Assembly (NCBI GenBank): GCA_012932295.1
Contig: JAAONU010000004.1
Span: 22,700,872 to 22,764,871 of the forward strand
Length of the DNA stretch: 64,000 nt
Direction: 5' to 3'
Origin: Cyclina sinensis
Lineage: Eukaryota > Mollusca > Bivalvia > Venerida > Veneridae
Shown: one piece after another, positions 26,601-39,540 of the stretch
Layout of the letters: each line of letters starts with the position of its first letter
Position numbering within the stretch: position 1 is the stretch's first letter
Position numbers and translations under genes: made by a program
Notes under the pieces: generated by a model
The model's input: the letters and a program-made list of their open reading frames with translations, nothing else
The model's database searches: none
What the model was told of the DNA's origin: nothing

Positions 26601-28546
26601 CTTCTATTTTGAGATTAAAGTTCCAATAAAAAGTTAAGTGTTATCTCGGGGGGTATGCTTTAATAAGTGCAACTGTGTTAGATGAAAAAGGTCTTTGTTT
26701 TCTGTGTAAGTCGTAAAAAAAACTGCAACATCTTATTTTACGAATGTTGTAAAGATAAGCATTTTTTAAGTAAAGCTTAAAATACAGAAAATTTACTTTC
26801 TTTTAGCAATGAAAATCTAATTTCTTCTTTAAATTTGCCCTGTATTATTCTTGGATTCTGTATAAAGCGATTGTCAAATCATGTAAATTCTATTATATAT
26901 GGAATGATGTGGGCAATATGGAAATATAAAGCTAAGTGTAAATTTGACGATAACGTGTATTGTGTCACTCCCTTTGTAAATGTTATGGAGAAAAATATAG
27001 ATTTTGTATTATCCATGATTGATTGTTGAAGACAAGAAAAATACTATGTGTAGACTTCTCAAAATATTGCTTTTTAATGATATTTTCATGGTTTAAAAAT
27101 GAACTCACTTGAATGAATGTATATTTTATCCACTTTGATAATTATGCATTGTAATTATTGTTACTTTAATGTTATATAAAATGTTAAATCAAATAATTTA
27201 AAAAAGGGCAATTCATTTGAGAGTAGTACTGGTTATGGCCTGCACTCTGTATTTAATTACACGCTACATGGAGCAAGGGATACCTCTATAGGCCTTAGCG
27301 AGAACCTGTTGTGATAATATCAAGTTAAGAGGTTTCCCTGTCACATCGGCAGCTGGTTCGCCTGTTTAAGTATATTACATAAGAACAATATTGGTATTCT
27401 TGTGCGTTAAGGTTAAGTTTTTAAGAATGTAGAGTAAATGTTGAATATTCAAAAGGTTTGAGACTGTTGAAGCTTTTTATGTTTATGACAGTAATAGTAA
27501 ATTCCACTGAAGGTTCCCTTAAAGCTTCATTGAATTCCGACTGATTGCTTTAAAGCTGGGTATTCAAGCGGACAAACACAGCGAGACGGACGAACGAACA
27601 GAAGGAAGGACTTATTTGCTACTATATGCTCTATTGGACTTAAATAGCTCTGAATGTAAAAAGGAAAATTATGAGTAGCATACGATCTTCTTGCTTTCAT
27701 ACAGATTCATTCCCATACAACAAGTCAAGATACTGACCCGACTTGTAATAAAACTAGTTACTAAAAACATGTGACAAATGAGTTTCCATTGTAAAGATGC
27801 ACGCTGTGTTCCCTTTGCTATATGAAAATTGACCGGTGACAAATACAATTGTATGTCCCATCAAAAATTGGCATCAAACACATGCGTACAAAATATGTTA
27901 CACATGTAGTTACACATCTGTAACAACGCATGCGGTCATATTTGTATTATGTGTTACAAATGTGACTTGTTACAACTGTTGTCTAACAAGGCTTTGTTTT
28001 ATAAACTCTACAGGGTCTACCAGGATAGCTTGTTCTTCAAATTATTTTTGAAAACATAATGCTTTGTCTAGGTTGCATAAAGGTTTAGTAAAATCATCAC
28101 ACTTTTAGAAGTTTTCTCGGTCGAAAAAAGGGCAGAATAGAACAGAACACAATTTAATTCGTTCCAGTTTATACTTATCTTTTACGTTAGAACATACCTA
28201 GAAAAATCAAGATTAAGGCAGTAATTAGAAATAGATAAATAAATGACATGATCATAAGAGATGCAAAGTCTGTAATATTAAATACACCTTCTTTGAGTCT
28301 CAAAGCGCTCACATTGAAATTTTAAAAGGATGACTAGTTTGGATCAGGCCGTGGTACTAAGTAAAATGTTCAAGTTTTCAGAGGCAACTGGCTACAGCAA
28401 TTGCGCGATCTTAACCATAAGTGGTTAGAAGAAAAAAATAAACTGTAACGTTCATAACATCAACGTCGTTTAGAACAAAAATGAAAAAACAATTGTCCAC
28501 TAATACCATACCCCCACCCCAATATTCCTCATTTTGACAAAATTTC

Positions 28547-28582
<36 letters not shown>

Positions 28583-29212
28583 TTGGAGTTGTTAAATAAT
28601 CTGTTATACGCTTTTAATCCTAAGTTTCTTCTGCCTCACGGAATTTTATATATAAAATATTACTTTTTCTTGTAAATTAAAAACAACTACTTACATCTTC
28701 TGTTATTATTTTTTCTCCACTTAAAACTTCCAAGAACAGTTGTAAAACTATAATCCAGTGTAGTGTATCCATTTTATGACTCCTTAAAAAGTAACCATTT
28801 TGTAATAACGATTATATATTTATTTCAATCCGAAAACATTAATGCAGAGAAATTAGTACTTGAATAAACCATCCAATGAAAGAACTAAATATGATAACTT
28901 GCTATGACTTCTGTTAACTAGACAGAATCTGATCGAGTTTCTCTGTAGCTAAGCGTAAGACCTGTCTAATGTGTATCGGAAACTTACTGAAGATACATGA
29001 ATCATACAAAATCTGTTTCAAATGGCTACTTTGTGGTTTTCGAAAAAGATTTTAATGAAAATACTCACTGGTCTGTAAATTATCAATTATTTCAATTTTG
29101 ATTAAAAGGGTTATGAAAGTAAAAAAATCATCGATTAAACCCTTTCTAACAATTGAAATATATTTAAAACGTAAGAAATTGAATTTATATTCTATAAATG
29201 TTACTGTTGAAA
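23689..29212. other. Long AT-rich non-coding stretch with simple repeats
   Basis: It holds a poly-A run (24615-24632), a short TA run (24710-24723) and a long poly-T run (28551-28579). Between 27895 and 27975 the words TGTTACA and TGTAACA recur in both orientations. No gene is recognised; frames at 25377-25661 and 27836-28051 have no family signature. Confidence 0.5.
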
Positions 29213-29370
29213 AACCAAAACAAAGTAAAACTGTCGAAAACTAGGGAAAAGATTTGGCCCGGGTGGGATTTGAATCCATGTCCTCCATTGAAAATGTCTC
29301 AATGATATTAATGGTACTAAAAACACTTCAGAGTGGAGGTAGGGTATTAGGAATCTAATACCTTACATGT
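29213..29370 (-). mobile_element. SINE-like repeat, copy 1 (minus)
   Basis: Read on the minus strand this matches the plus-strand block at 34811-34983: a GGTATTAG...CTAATACC start, ACCTCCAC, a variable middle with CCATTAAT, then a box B-like GGATTCAAATCCCA, CCTAGTTTT and a TTTTGGTT end. The box B-like word suggests a tRNA-derived ancestry, but no clear box A is seen. Two copies in opposite orientation 5.5 kb apart show that it is a dispersed family. Confidence 0.6.
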
Positions 29371-32300
29371 ATTTTATCAACTTTATTCCCTTTTCGCGAA
29401 TACGCATTACATGTGTACATAAACTTTGACAAGATGTTGCTGAGACTTCTGTTTTTTCCCTTTTCAGGCGAAGAAAAACTTTTGTTTCCAAATGATTTAT
29501 TAATATAACTAATCTATGAGCGATTTTTTTCAAAAGTTTTTTTTCATGTTTTCAGTTATATTCGATGGTTAAATACTTATTAATGTAATAATTATAAACG
29601 TGAAATATCAATAACACATCGACAGCCGAGCACAACATAAATACACGATATTACAAATTCTGTTAAAACATTATATGTATTTCTGCAAATGGGCTCTTTT
29701 GGTCAGTGTTAAAAAAATGACTTTATTTTACATATTTTGAACGAATGGTACCTCAAGATTGATGTCTGAAAATTTCGGCGTTTGGGACACAAAATACTAG
29801 CATGTCGAAGAAAATACTAACACCATTCGACTTTGATATTTTCAGGTATCATCACTATTATATAACAAGTAAATGTCGCCAAAACCTGTCGCCCTGGTAA
29901 TGGTTGTCAATACATTTATTACAAAATAAGCTTTAAATGCAGGACAATATTCACGCTATTAATATCGTATTTTAGTTTTGCACTCGAATAAGTTGGAAAA
30001 ATTGCAATATATGATAAAAGGAATAATGCTGATTGATATATTCGAAGGGTAATGTCTCAGGTTAACAGTTATATGAGATATAATTTCGTTAGCAATGCCA
30101 AGAAATGTGCGCTTTGAACTTCAAATACAAAATCACTGGAAGTCTGTAATTTGAAGATCATTTCAAAACTGATTCCGCGTGTGTAATTTCAAATAGAAGA
30201 GACATTTTGGTTCAATATTATCGTATTAAATGAACAGTACTATCTGTATCATTGATACAAAGTTGTACAAAATCACAATGAATCATAAACACAATATTTG
30301 TAGAGATACTTCCTTTAACAAATATCTTGTCTCATACGGAGGAAATCCACGACCATCTATCATTCCCACTGTCTGAATATCTAATATGTTTATACAGTTG
30401 TAAGTTACTCCTTGTGACACTGTATGATTAGGTTGCAACAAGACACGGAAAAGAATTATGGCCATCCTAAACGCATGGCGGATAGGATGACAACTAGAAC
30501 GAGTGTGGTTGTCTAGACGTTGTTAGTCAATCAGTCACACGTAACAATAAGTATGACGTAAAGGCATCAGAAAGAGACAACAATTTTATAAGTAGCTCCG
30601 TACACCCATAAATTGGCCAAAAAAAATTATATAACAGCATTTTGAACGTCAACGGATTCTTTTTTTTCTTTGTACGTTTCATGTGTCAGCCATTTTTCAT
30701 TTATTTGAAGTAGGTGGTATCTTGATAAAATATATCCATCGATTGAGTAAATTGCACTAGAAAACAATGTGCACTTGACTTGATAATTACGGCAGATAAA
30801 ACAAAAAATAACTTAGAATGACGTAGAATATTGAGGCCTAAATATCCAAAAGACTGTTAAGAGAACCTCTTATCTGTATTAACATTTCATTGATAAAGTT
30901 CCCCGTAACTGATTACTTTTCAAAGACATGATGGTCTTGGGGCCAATAATTAATCTCTAAGAAACGAGCAGCAGGTGCCCAGACGAGACATTTTCTGATG
31001 TTAAAAGAGACTGCTATAACCATATTCAGTAATTTGATTCTTACATCATGGACATAGCAGGCAGCTGTGCTTCCTGATTGAACTTTTACCGTGTGACAGA
31101 ATTTCGACGTGCATGCTTTAAGTAGATGAATTCGCTTACTGTATGCTCGAAACTCAGGATCTCTTTCGTCGTTTGTAAAGCAAAAAAAAAATATATTATA
31201 TTATATTGTTTGTTATAAAGAGAACAACCTGTACCATAAAAGACAACCAATATTTCAAATATAATGATACACTGTTAGAAACAGTATAGATCTATAGATA
31301 CGTTGCAGCCTAAAATATACGTCGTAAATCTGTTAGTACCCAGCTACCGCTGCGAACTCCCGTGTACAAACTTTCTACTCAGAGACTTGTATTTCCATAT
31401 AAAAATACTAGGCTAGCCTATTAGTGTAATAATATAATTACAATACAAGTATTTTTCCGCTTCTGAAGACAAACTTGTAAATATCCATTTAAAGAAATAA
31501 AATCCAATGTTCAGAACTGGCATTGTAGTGTTAAACGAACCTAACGGCATACTCCGTCTTACAATATACACTCTTAAGTTTATGGATTTAAACTTGTGCC
31601 AGTGCGCGTTGAAAGAAATCTTATAATTCATAGTGATTACATTTCTAATATGTAACAAAAAAGGAATATATGATGATGATGATTATATAGAAAAAAAACA
31701 AATTTTCTATTTATTTAATGCTAACATTTGAAAAAAAAAAATGAAAAACTATTTTTTAATACTAACCATTGATAAATGCGCGTATGAATACATGATATTG
31801 GCTCTTTAATTGCACAAATTCCGCAATATTTAATTTTAAGCGACAGAAATCGATCAAACTTGCTTGTAGAATTTCAACGATTTATTCAACTTGTGCACCA
31901 TGACCCAAAAACGATAACATGACTGAAATTGGGAATTTTTTAAACATTGACACTGGATAACTTGTCATTGAAGGTAAGTTAATTTTGTCTTTATTTTACA
32001 GTCACGTGTGACAAAAATTATGGCTCATGAATGTCGGTACATGTACATGTACACATTCAGCCTTGACACACTGACATATCACATGAAACATCAACAAAAC
32101 AATGTCAGAACTGTTTATCAACACCAATCATAATTATGTATTTATTCAGTGGAATCGGACATATGCCTAATTGTCTATGTTTTGACAGGAAAGAGAGACA
32201 ATTCATTGTAACTGTCAAACTGCCAAGGGAGGTAACTGAAAAAGTAGTCCGGCATTTCTACAGTGAGTGATATAGAATCTACATCACTCGCACTGTGAGT

Positions 32301-32949
32301 TGATATGGAATATATCTCACTGATAGAATTCAGTATTTCACTGGTTAGCATTAAATAATAATATTATGTTTATTAGTATTATTATTTTGCTTCAGAATCA
32401 CTTGCTGCGATACTGCATGAGATTTCATTTAGCTGGGTATCTTAAAGATTATTAAAATGCTTCAAATCAACACAAAATATTGAGTAATTTTTAGCATTTT
32501 AGCGAATAAAACACAGTGAAATTCGAAGTCTTTTTACAATTGTTCCTCATTTTTGACATAAACTGACATAAAAATTCAACCCTTTGGCCCAATGACCAAA
32601 TAAATATAAAGATTTTGAGAGGTAGATTTGTTCTTATAAATTCCATTCACGCTGTTTTCCCCAGGAAAATATCAAGTGAAGTATATGATATATTGTCTGT
32701 CAAGCATTATCTAATGTTGACATAGTGGTTCGAAGAGCATTTTCTTTTCATATTGCAAGCTTTTTATGATACCTTCCAGTTATATTGGTATTTAAAATGA
32801 CCACAACGCGTGACAATAAAGGTACATGCTGAAAACAAACTGAATGAACTTAGAAGTGCCATAGACTTTCTTCATTTCGAAATAAAAAAAAACAAAACAC
32901 TGTTATGGTCCTATAACTGTATTTATATACAACCTATATATAACCTTTG
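29371..32949. other. AT-rich non-coding stretch
   Basis: No gene or repeat family is recognised. An 81-codon minus frame at 31413-31658 has no motif that I recognise and is left uncalled. Confidence 0.5.
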
Positions 32950-33515
32950 AAAACTGCATCAAGTAATCAATTTTTTGGCTCAGTGTTCTAGAACGTTGGT
33001 TTTCGACGCGGTAGGACATGAGTTCGAATCCCTCTGTAGTTGGTCTGTTTCAAGATGCATTGCATTTTTCTGTTACACACTTTCACTTCCGTAAGATAGG
33101 GGCTCGTCCGGGACAACCCCTCCAAGACTTAGTTATAATAACAATTATAATTATAGTAGATTCTAATAATAAAAATATTTCAGAATTTCTGACATAAAAA
33201 TAGATTAAGATGCATTGCGTCTTTCTGTTACACACTTTCACTTCTAAAAGATGGGACTCGTCCGGGAAAAACCCCTCCTAGACTTAGTTATAATAACCAT
33301 AATAATTATAAAAATAAAAATATTTCATGTTTTCTGACATAAAAATAGACCACACCATTCGTCATCATAAATGAATACTTTTTCAAGAGTTGGTGTGTTA
33401 TGGTCCATTGCACACCGATCTGTGGCTGTATTAAGACAACCAATGGCAACTGCGTCAAGAAATCGATTTTTTGGCTCAGTATTCAAAGATACAAGATGCA
33501 TTGCATTTTACAGTT
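32950..33515 (+). repeat. tRNA-like repeat with 155 bp tandem duplication
   Basis: A tRNA-like block has box A-like TGGCTCAGTGTT (32976-32987) and box B-like GAGTTCGAATCCC (33020-33032). It is followed by a 155 bp unit that begins AAGATGCATTGC, contains CTCGTCCGGGA and ends GACATAAAAATAGA (33052-33206), and by a second copy (33207-33352). At about 33449-33512 a third partial copy repeats the leader (AACTGCGTCAAG...TTTTTTGGCTCAGT) but jumps straight to AAGATGCATTGCATTTT, so its tRNA-like middle is missing. The structure resembles a SINE with an internally duplicated body. Confidence 0.65.
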
Positions 33516-33559
33516 GTTAGTGTGTTATTTGATTTGGTGTAAAAATGTCAGTGAATATA

Positions 33560-34161
33560 TACATGGTGTTTCACAATAAACCTTTCAAGATTGAAGATGT
33601 CCAGACGCATCATTAGATGTACGTATCTTCAGAATTTAAAAGAAATTTCCCGGGAAAATTTATCATGTATGACGTAGTTGATGACGTCATTAATAATAAC
33701 AGTCAGGTTATCGCAAAATTGAATACACCGTAAAACATAAAGCTGAAGTGATAAAAATTTATTATAAATATAAAGATATATAAAAAAATCATTCATAATA
33801 TTATGAGAAAAAATGTATGAAGACTACAGCAAACTGAGTAGGAAAATTCCTGTATGTGCACATCACAAGTTAAAAGAACAGGGAACTCACTTGAAGCATA
33901 TCATATTAGAGAATTGATGCAACAGTTACACTGAAATTCAAGATATTTCTTCTGTTGAGTTATACAAATAAATTTTGAATATATCATAAGTAAATAAACA
34001 TATATATTGACACATAGAAAGCTGATGCATATCGTTTGCTATTTGTTGTTGTTTTTTTTAAAACATATATATTGAAACATAGATAGCTGATGCATATCGT
34101 TTGTAGTTTATTTTTCATTTAATGTTTAAATGTCTGACAATTATTGTGGAACACCCTGTAT
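33560..34161. mobile_element. Non-autonomous TA-flanked MITE (mariner/IS630-like termini)
   Basis: The left end TACATGGTGTTTCACAATAA and the reverse complement of the right end, TACAGGGTGTTCCACAATAA, match at 17 of 20 positions. Both begin with TA, the usual target of the Tc1/mariner superfamily, and GGTGTTCCA-type termini are common in such elements. The 0.6 kb interior has no transposase frame. It contains an internal duplication: a CATATATATTGA.ACATAGA.AGCTGATGCATATC block at about 34001-34042 and again about 62 bp on. A TGACGTCA word lies at 33682-33689. Confidence 0.7.
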
Positions 34162-34810
34162 TTATGTGAGAAGATTGTTTCTGATATGTCCACCACGTCG
34201 ATTTTGACTAATGGGGATAAATATTTGCATGCTGTTAATAGATCTCTTATCATTAGGTGTCACAGTCACAGCAAATACCATCAGTATCGTAATTTGACAA
34301 ATAATTTAGTAATATGAAGCATCTTATTGATAGTCTGCATGCTTTCGTCTGCAGTTATCGTTTTTCTCTTCCGGTCTTCCCCGGAAGTTTCACACTGATA
34401 ACAGGCGTCTGATTATAGCTTTTCAACAACAAAAAAGTAGACCATGGATGTGTGTGTCAGAAGATATCTCAGCTTTCCAAAATGATTGATTAGTTTAACT
34501 TAGCCTTTATTCTTTTTCCAATTCATTATTTTGAGAAAACTCCTAAACTAGGAAAAAACGTTTACATTTTAAAGTAGCTTATTCACGTTATATGGACAAA
34601 ACTAAATTTTCTGGGATCCTGACCGAAAATGACACACGGAAAGTTAGTGTGATAGGAAAAATATCTAAACTATGGTTGGCATCACAGTCATGTACTCTAA
34701 AATACTAATATCTATGACACCTCATTACATTACTTGATTAGGGTAATGCTATAGTCACTTTGAACAGCTTTTTAAGAAATTTTGAATTTGACCAAAAAAT
34801 CTGTGAACAA
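34162..34810. other. Non-coding stretch
   Basis: No gene or repeat is recognised. Confidence 0.45.
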
Positions 34811-34983
34811 GTAGCTTTTAAGTATTAGAATTCTAATCCTATTACCTTACCTCCACCTTAAAGAGTATGCAATTCCATTAATTTGTGTAGGATTTTAGAC
34901 ATGTTTACTGAAGGATTTGATTCAAACCCCACTCAAGCCATTTTGTCTCTAGTTTTTGGCACTTTTACACTGTTTTGGTTAAA
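34811..34983 (+). mobile_element. SINE-like repeat, copy 2 (plus)
   Basis: Plus-strand counterpart of the block at 29213-29370. It shares the GTATTAG start, TTACCTCCACCTT, CCATTAAT, GATTTGATTCAAACCCCA (box B-like), CTAGTTTTTGGCA and CTGTTTTGGTT. Divergence is substantial, so both copies are old. Confidence 0.6.
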
Positions 34984-35514
34984 CAATAGTAAGCTTCATA
35001 GAATAAAAAAAAAATTATATTGTTTTAAATATATTTCAATTGTAACAAAGCTTTCAACACAGTAAATCGATAAAGATTTCATTTATTAATTTCTCCAAAA
35101 CTAGACGGTAAAAATATATTATATTTTGCCTATTTGTTCGAAAGAACAACAACAATAATAATGATAATAACAATGACTATTGAAGCTTCGTGTTTCTCTA
35201 TAACTTAAAAGCCCGTTAAGTCGGTGAGGTTTGAAGTGAATATTTAAATTAGTAATTTCTTGAAACTCCCACAGTTAAAGTGTCTTATAATTATGGTCTA
35301 TATTTTGTTCCAGGATAATACAGTTCTAAAGAAAAGCTCAATTTAATAGGGCTGACAAAATGCTAATTAGTCTTCTAATACCTAAAAGAAGCTTTCGAGC
35401 ATTTGCTTTGTAACAACAGTTATTTTATTTTATTTTGTTTTATTTTTTGGTTTAGTTGAAAATAGAGTGTAGAGATCAAATTTCAAGGAACTGTGAAACA
35501 ATTTACAAAAACGA

Positions 35515-35845
35515 ATTTCAAGGGATCGTCTTGAAAAATTTTAAAGGACTGTCGATATACCTTCGGCATCAAATTACAGAAACTGTCGATATATCTACAA
35601 GAACGAATTACAGGGGACTGTCGATCCATATACTAAAATCGTATTTTAAGGGACTGTCGTATTTTCTAGGAAGTTGCATTTCAAAGATCAGTCGATGTTT
35701 ATCCCAAATCAGATTTTAAGGGACTGTCGATATATCTTAGGAGTCGAGTTTATGGGACTGTCGATATATCTTCGAAATCAAATTACAAGTCTTAGGGACA
35801 TTCGATTTTTCCACGAACACAAACACAGTGTTGATATATATCTAG
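35515..35845 (+). repeat. Degenerate tandem array, about 35 bp unit with GGGACTGTCGATATATC
   Basis: The word GGGACTGTCGATATATCT or variants begins near 35550, 35581, 35616, 35651, 35690, 35722, 35756 and, weaker, 35800 and 35828. Spacing is 31-39 bp. Between them lies AGAA/GAAATCAAATTACA or AATCAGATTTTA. Two overlapping frames (35456-35719 and 35674-35877) are open across the array and give repeated GLSIYLR-like peptides, but the varying unit length moves the frame, so coding is unlikely. Confidence 0.8.
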
Positions 35846-38164
35846 ACACCAAGATCTGTACTCTTTCATGTTATTAACATCTTAGATTAAAATTACTACA
35901 GTGTTGTACAAACATATATAATAACGAATTAGCCCAAAGAGTATTCTGATTTTAAATGAGATAATCATCTTTTGAAAGAAATAAATTTAATGTCGTACAT
36001 TTTTGTATAGATAGCTTTATTTACAAAGATGAAATATACCAAAATGAAAGGGTTAAGATATGTGTTACAATAACAGGCACATTAGTCCAGTAAAAGAAAA
36101 ACATCCACTCTGACTAATTGCAACAAAATTTTTATTTATACCACACAAAAGTATATTGTCTAAATGTCTTGTACTAAAAAGTTGCACATTGTACTCATTG
36201 GCAAAACAAAATAAATTAGATTTTAAAAATTTTAAATGGTCGTGTTTCCCTATGAAGGCCTTGGCGTGCCATAGACAGTACTCTTTAGAGCTGGAGGTAA
36301 AAAGACGTCATAAAGTTAATGGCGGCGTCTATTCAAAATGAAAACACAGTTCACTAAAGACTTTCACGATACGATTTATCGCGAATTTATGTTTGGTAAG
36401 TCACATTTATGATTAATTTTCATAAAATAAGAAGGTAATTTTTTAAATAGCATGCGTTTTGACTGCACATTTTGTTTTAAATGCTGTTCTCAAGACCAAA
36501 CTTCTGTTAAAAATGTGCAAATTTTAGGATAATAAATGTATTTCGTTGTTTGCAATCACTTTTTGGAGGGAGTCTGTCGTTCATTTTTTTTTCAAGTATG
36601 GAAGGCCGTTCTCGTCTTAGGTAACGCTTTTCAAATAAAAAATGTCCTCATAACAAAAAATTAATCACGTGCGTATTTGCATGTTTTGACTTCAAATTAT
36701 TTGTTCATGTGCCATCTTTATACTTTTATGCCTGTAGAATGTTAAAAATAAACCATGTACTTAAATATAGTTTTTGTTTCGTTTTAGCTGAATAATTTAA
36801 ATATCTCCTACACAGCACAGCTTCATCACAAGCAACAGTGGTTTACTATCATAGTATGTGCATTTCTCCGTAAATTAATCAAATAAAACATATATCATTA
36901 TTTATTAGTGTTATTTATTATTTATGACAAACAAACTGGTGGTGTTTACTCAATTAATGAATAAAATAATGCATAATTATATAATAAACCAAGTGCATTA
37001 CATTTTATTGTTTGATACCGTTCTGAAATCACATATATTAACATTATTTTTCTTATTCAAAATGCTCATAATTCTTTCATTATTCCTTTTTTGTTCAATA
37101 GACGTGTTCTAGATAGTGGTTGACAACCAACTTAACAGTCCAGACTCTGCAACAGTAATAGTGATTATTATTACGATGTGTTGAATAAAATCTGGATTTA
37201 AGCTAAATACCCATGTCCACCTATTAGTTTTGTTTTTATAGGGTCAAAATAAATGCCTTATTGTTTAAGTTAAAGTTCAAGTACACAACTGTTATAGCAG
37301 TCGTCGGCGCAACAATATTTAAAATTAATGCTATCAGTTTTTGTGACTATTACCAATCATAATCCCAAACAATAAGCTATGGAACTTCACATCATATTCT
37401 TTGATTTTAGCTGACGAACTGAGTGGAGGTATATTACCTATTGACCTATAAACATCGCAACTTCATATATTGTGCAAGGTATGTATCATTGGGCCCTGGA
37501 ATATTCTCTTTCTCCTGGAATATTCACTTATTAAACACTATTGTTAGAATCAAATATGCAGAATGAATGCAGTATAGTGATATTCTGGCATGTAGTAAAT
37601 GTTAAATTGTGATCACTTGTCTTTTACTTTAAACTGCTAAACTCCAGATGAGCAAAAATATTTCAAAAACTCAAACTTTAGCAACATGTACTAAAATTTT
37701 AAGAAAAGTAAAACAAAAAATCAAGTAATAATTGACATGTTGTATGTGAGAAATGACTGATTTTTGCAGTATCTATCACCATATTTCTACTGCGTGACTA
37801 ACGCAGTAAGGGCTATTTTGGCATATTTTGACCTCCTTCTGGTAAATTACATGGATTTTAAGTGATGTTTGTCATGTGTAAATAACTTTTTTAGTTCACT
37901 TCACAATATTTTACTTTTAAATACATCTTCAAAATTTTCATGAAAATTAGCATGAATCTGGAGGCATGCTGCTTTACTTGTACATTTTTACGAACTAATA
38001 AATCTTTCAGTTACGGGTATGAATTAACATTGCAACTCAATTTATGATGAGAAATTTCCACAAAATTCACTTTCATTTTTTCTAACTTTTACCTGTTCAT
38101 TGACTGTCTATAAAACATGCCACTTAAAATGAAATAGTGCAAGAACATATTGTTCTTTCAGATG
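35846..38164. other. AT-rich non-coding stretch
   Basis: No gene is recognised. Short frames at 36156-36341 and 36924-37112 have no known motif. Confidence 0.45.
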
Positions 38165-38710
38165 GAGACGGATGACATACGGGTGCCAAACGCTCATTTA
38201 CGGATCTCTATACCCGCACTTGCCTATCAGTGAAGTCCACACAAAATCTAGACTCGTCAGTGAACAGCACTGGGGTCTAGTCATGCAACGTCCACCTTGT
38301 GTGATCGCGCGCCCATTGAAGACCTGCCTGGATCTGGTTTCGCATCAATGGGATTCGGATGGCTGGCCTTCATGCCAGCTGTATGAAGACGGTTCCTGAT
38401 GGTTTGAGTTGAAAGTTTTACACCAGTGGCATTGTGGAAGTCATTTTGGAGGGCAGTAGCGGTAACAAGGCGCTGACGTCGCGCTTGAACGACACTAAAC
38501 CAGTCCTCACGCTGAGTTGTGGACCTCTGACGCCCTCCGCCATGCCTATGCGTGACATGCCCGTAAGTTTGAAACCGTCGCCGCATCCTGGCAACGGTAA
38601 AAACCTAAGGACACCTGCCACGTGCCGTTGGGAACGCCCAGCCTCAAGCATCCCCACCCCATATTCATCCCCTCATCGTCAATACGCCGTCTTTGCCGTA
38701 GATTTGCCAT
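38165..38710 (-). pseudogene. Truncated, frameshifted Tc1-type transposase
   Basis: On the minus strand the protein starts MANLRQRRRIDDE (ATG at 38710), continues in another frame as GMLEAGRSQRHVAGVL (helix-turn-helix type DNA-binding region), then as MRRRFQTYG...HGGGRQRSTTQRED with the usual basic GRPR-like linker and ...TIRNRLHTAGMKA (up to about 38281). In a third frame it reaches VLFTDESRF (about 38240), the conserved block that carries the first catalytic Asp of the DDE nuclease. At least three frame changes and an in-frame stop are needed to read through, and the sequence ends before the second and third acidic residues. The enzyme would cut and paste DNA at TA targets; this copy cannot be active. 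Terminal inverted repeats were not found. Confidence 0.9.
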
Positions 38711-39540
38711 GATCAGTGCCAGGTTCGATATAAAAGTTACTATGCACAAGCGAAGTCTGAATAAAACAGATTTGTACATGAAGGTACATGCCCGCGGTGC
38801 ACCACATTTCCAGGGGTATCGCTTTTCCTGTGCATCTCGAGCCAGGTACAGGTAAACAATCAAAATCTGCTGGACAGGTCGGCTTTGCCATATGAATAAA
38901 CTACATGTATGAGAAAAAATCAGTTGTCTTGAGGTTATCATTAAAAATATATTTACGAAATAAGAAGTGATCCCTATCAAATTTTGAGAAGTATATTTTT
39001 GAGACTGTGGATTTTGCCACTATTTGTATACCCTGATTTTTTTGTGTATTCATATGTATTAAAGTACGATTGTATTGCTTTAAATGTAAAAAAATTGTTA
39101 TTGATAACACGGTATTGTTAGAATCGATGAAAATAGAAAATAATAAAAGCAATCAGTGTTTCCAGTTTACGCTTGTAAATATAGGTGGGTGGGGTAAGTC
39201 CTTCCCTGTAAATTGTAAAAAATTGGTCTGTTATCTACAAAAAAACGTCACTAACAGTCTGAAGACACTTGATAAGCTATTTATTTATGTTTACTTATGT
39301 TAAAACGAGATTAAAACATACAAACGTGAACAACAGTATGTCCACAGCTACAAAATATGCAGTGGCCGATATTTTTCAATAATCTGATATCGTCATCGAA
39401 GAATGCAAATTATCACGAAAATGCCTGAAGCCAGTGCATGCAACTTTTTTCCTTTAATACTCCATAGTATGTAGCTCACATAAATGAAAGTAGATATTTT
39501 GTTGCAAGTAGTCCGAATCACAATGGGGCGACCGTTTTCG
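38711..39540. other. Flank of the Tc1 remnant, otherwise unannotated
   Basis: About 38711-38890 is slightly GC-richer and may be the 5' untranslated part of the Tc1 element. The rest shows nothing recognisable. Confidence 0.4.

Noticed and set aside
32976..33040. Functional tRNA gene
   Set aside because: Box A- and B-like words exist, but a cloverleaf with a clear anticodon arm and acceptor stem cannot be formed and a SINE-like body follows.
38546..38980. 144-codon minus frame
   Set aside because: Only its MANLRQRRRIDDE part is transposase; the remainder is out of frame translation and upstream untranslated sequence.
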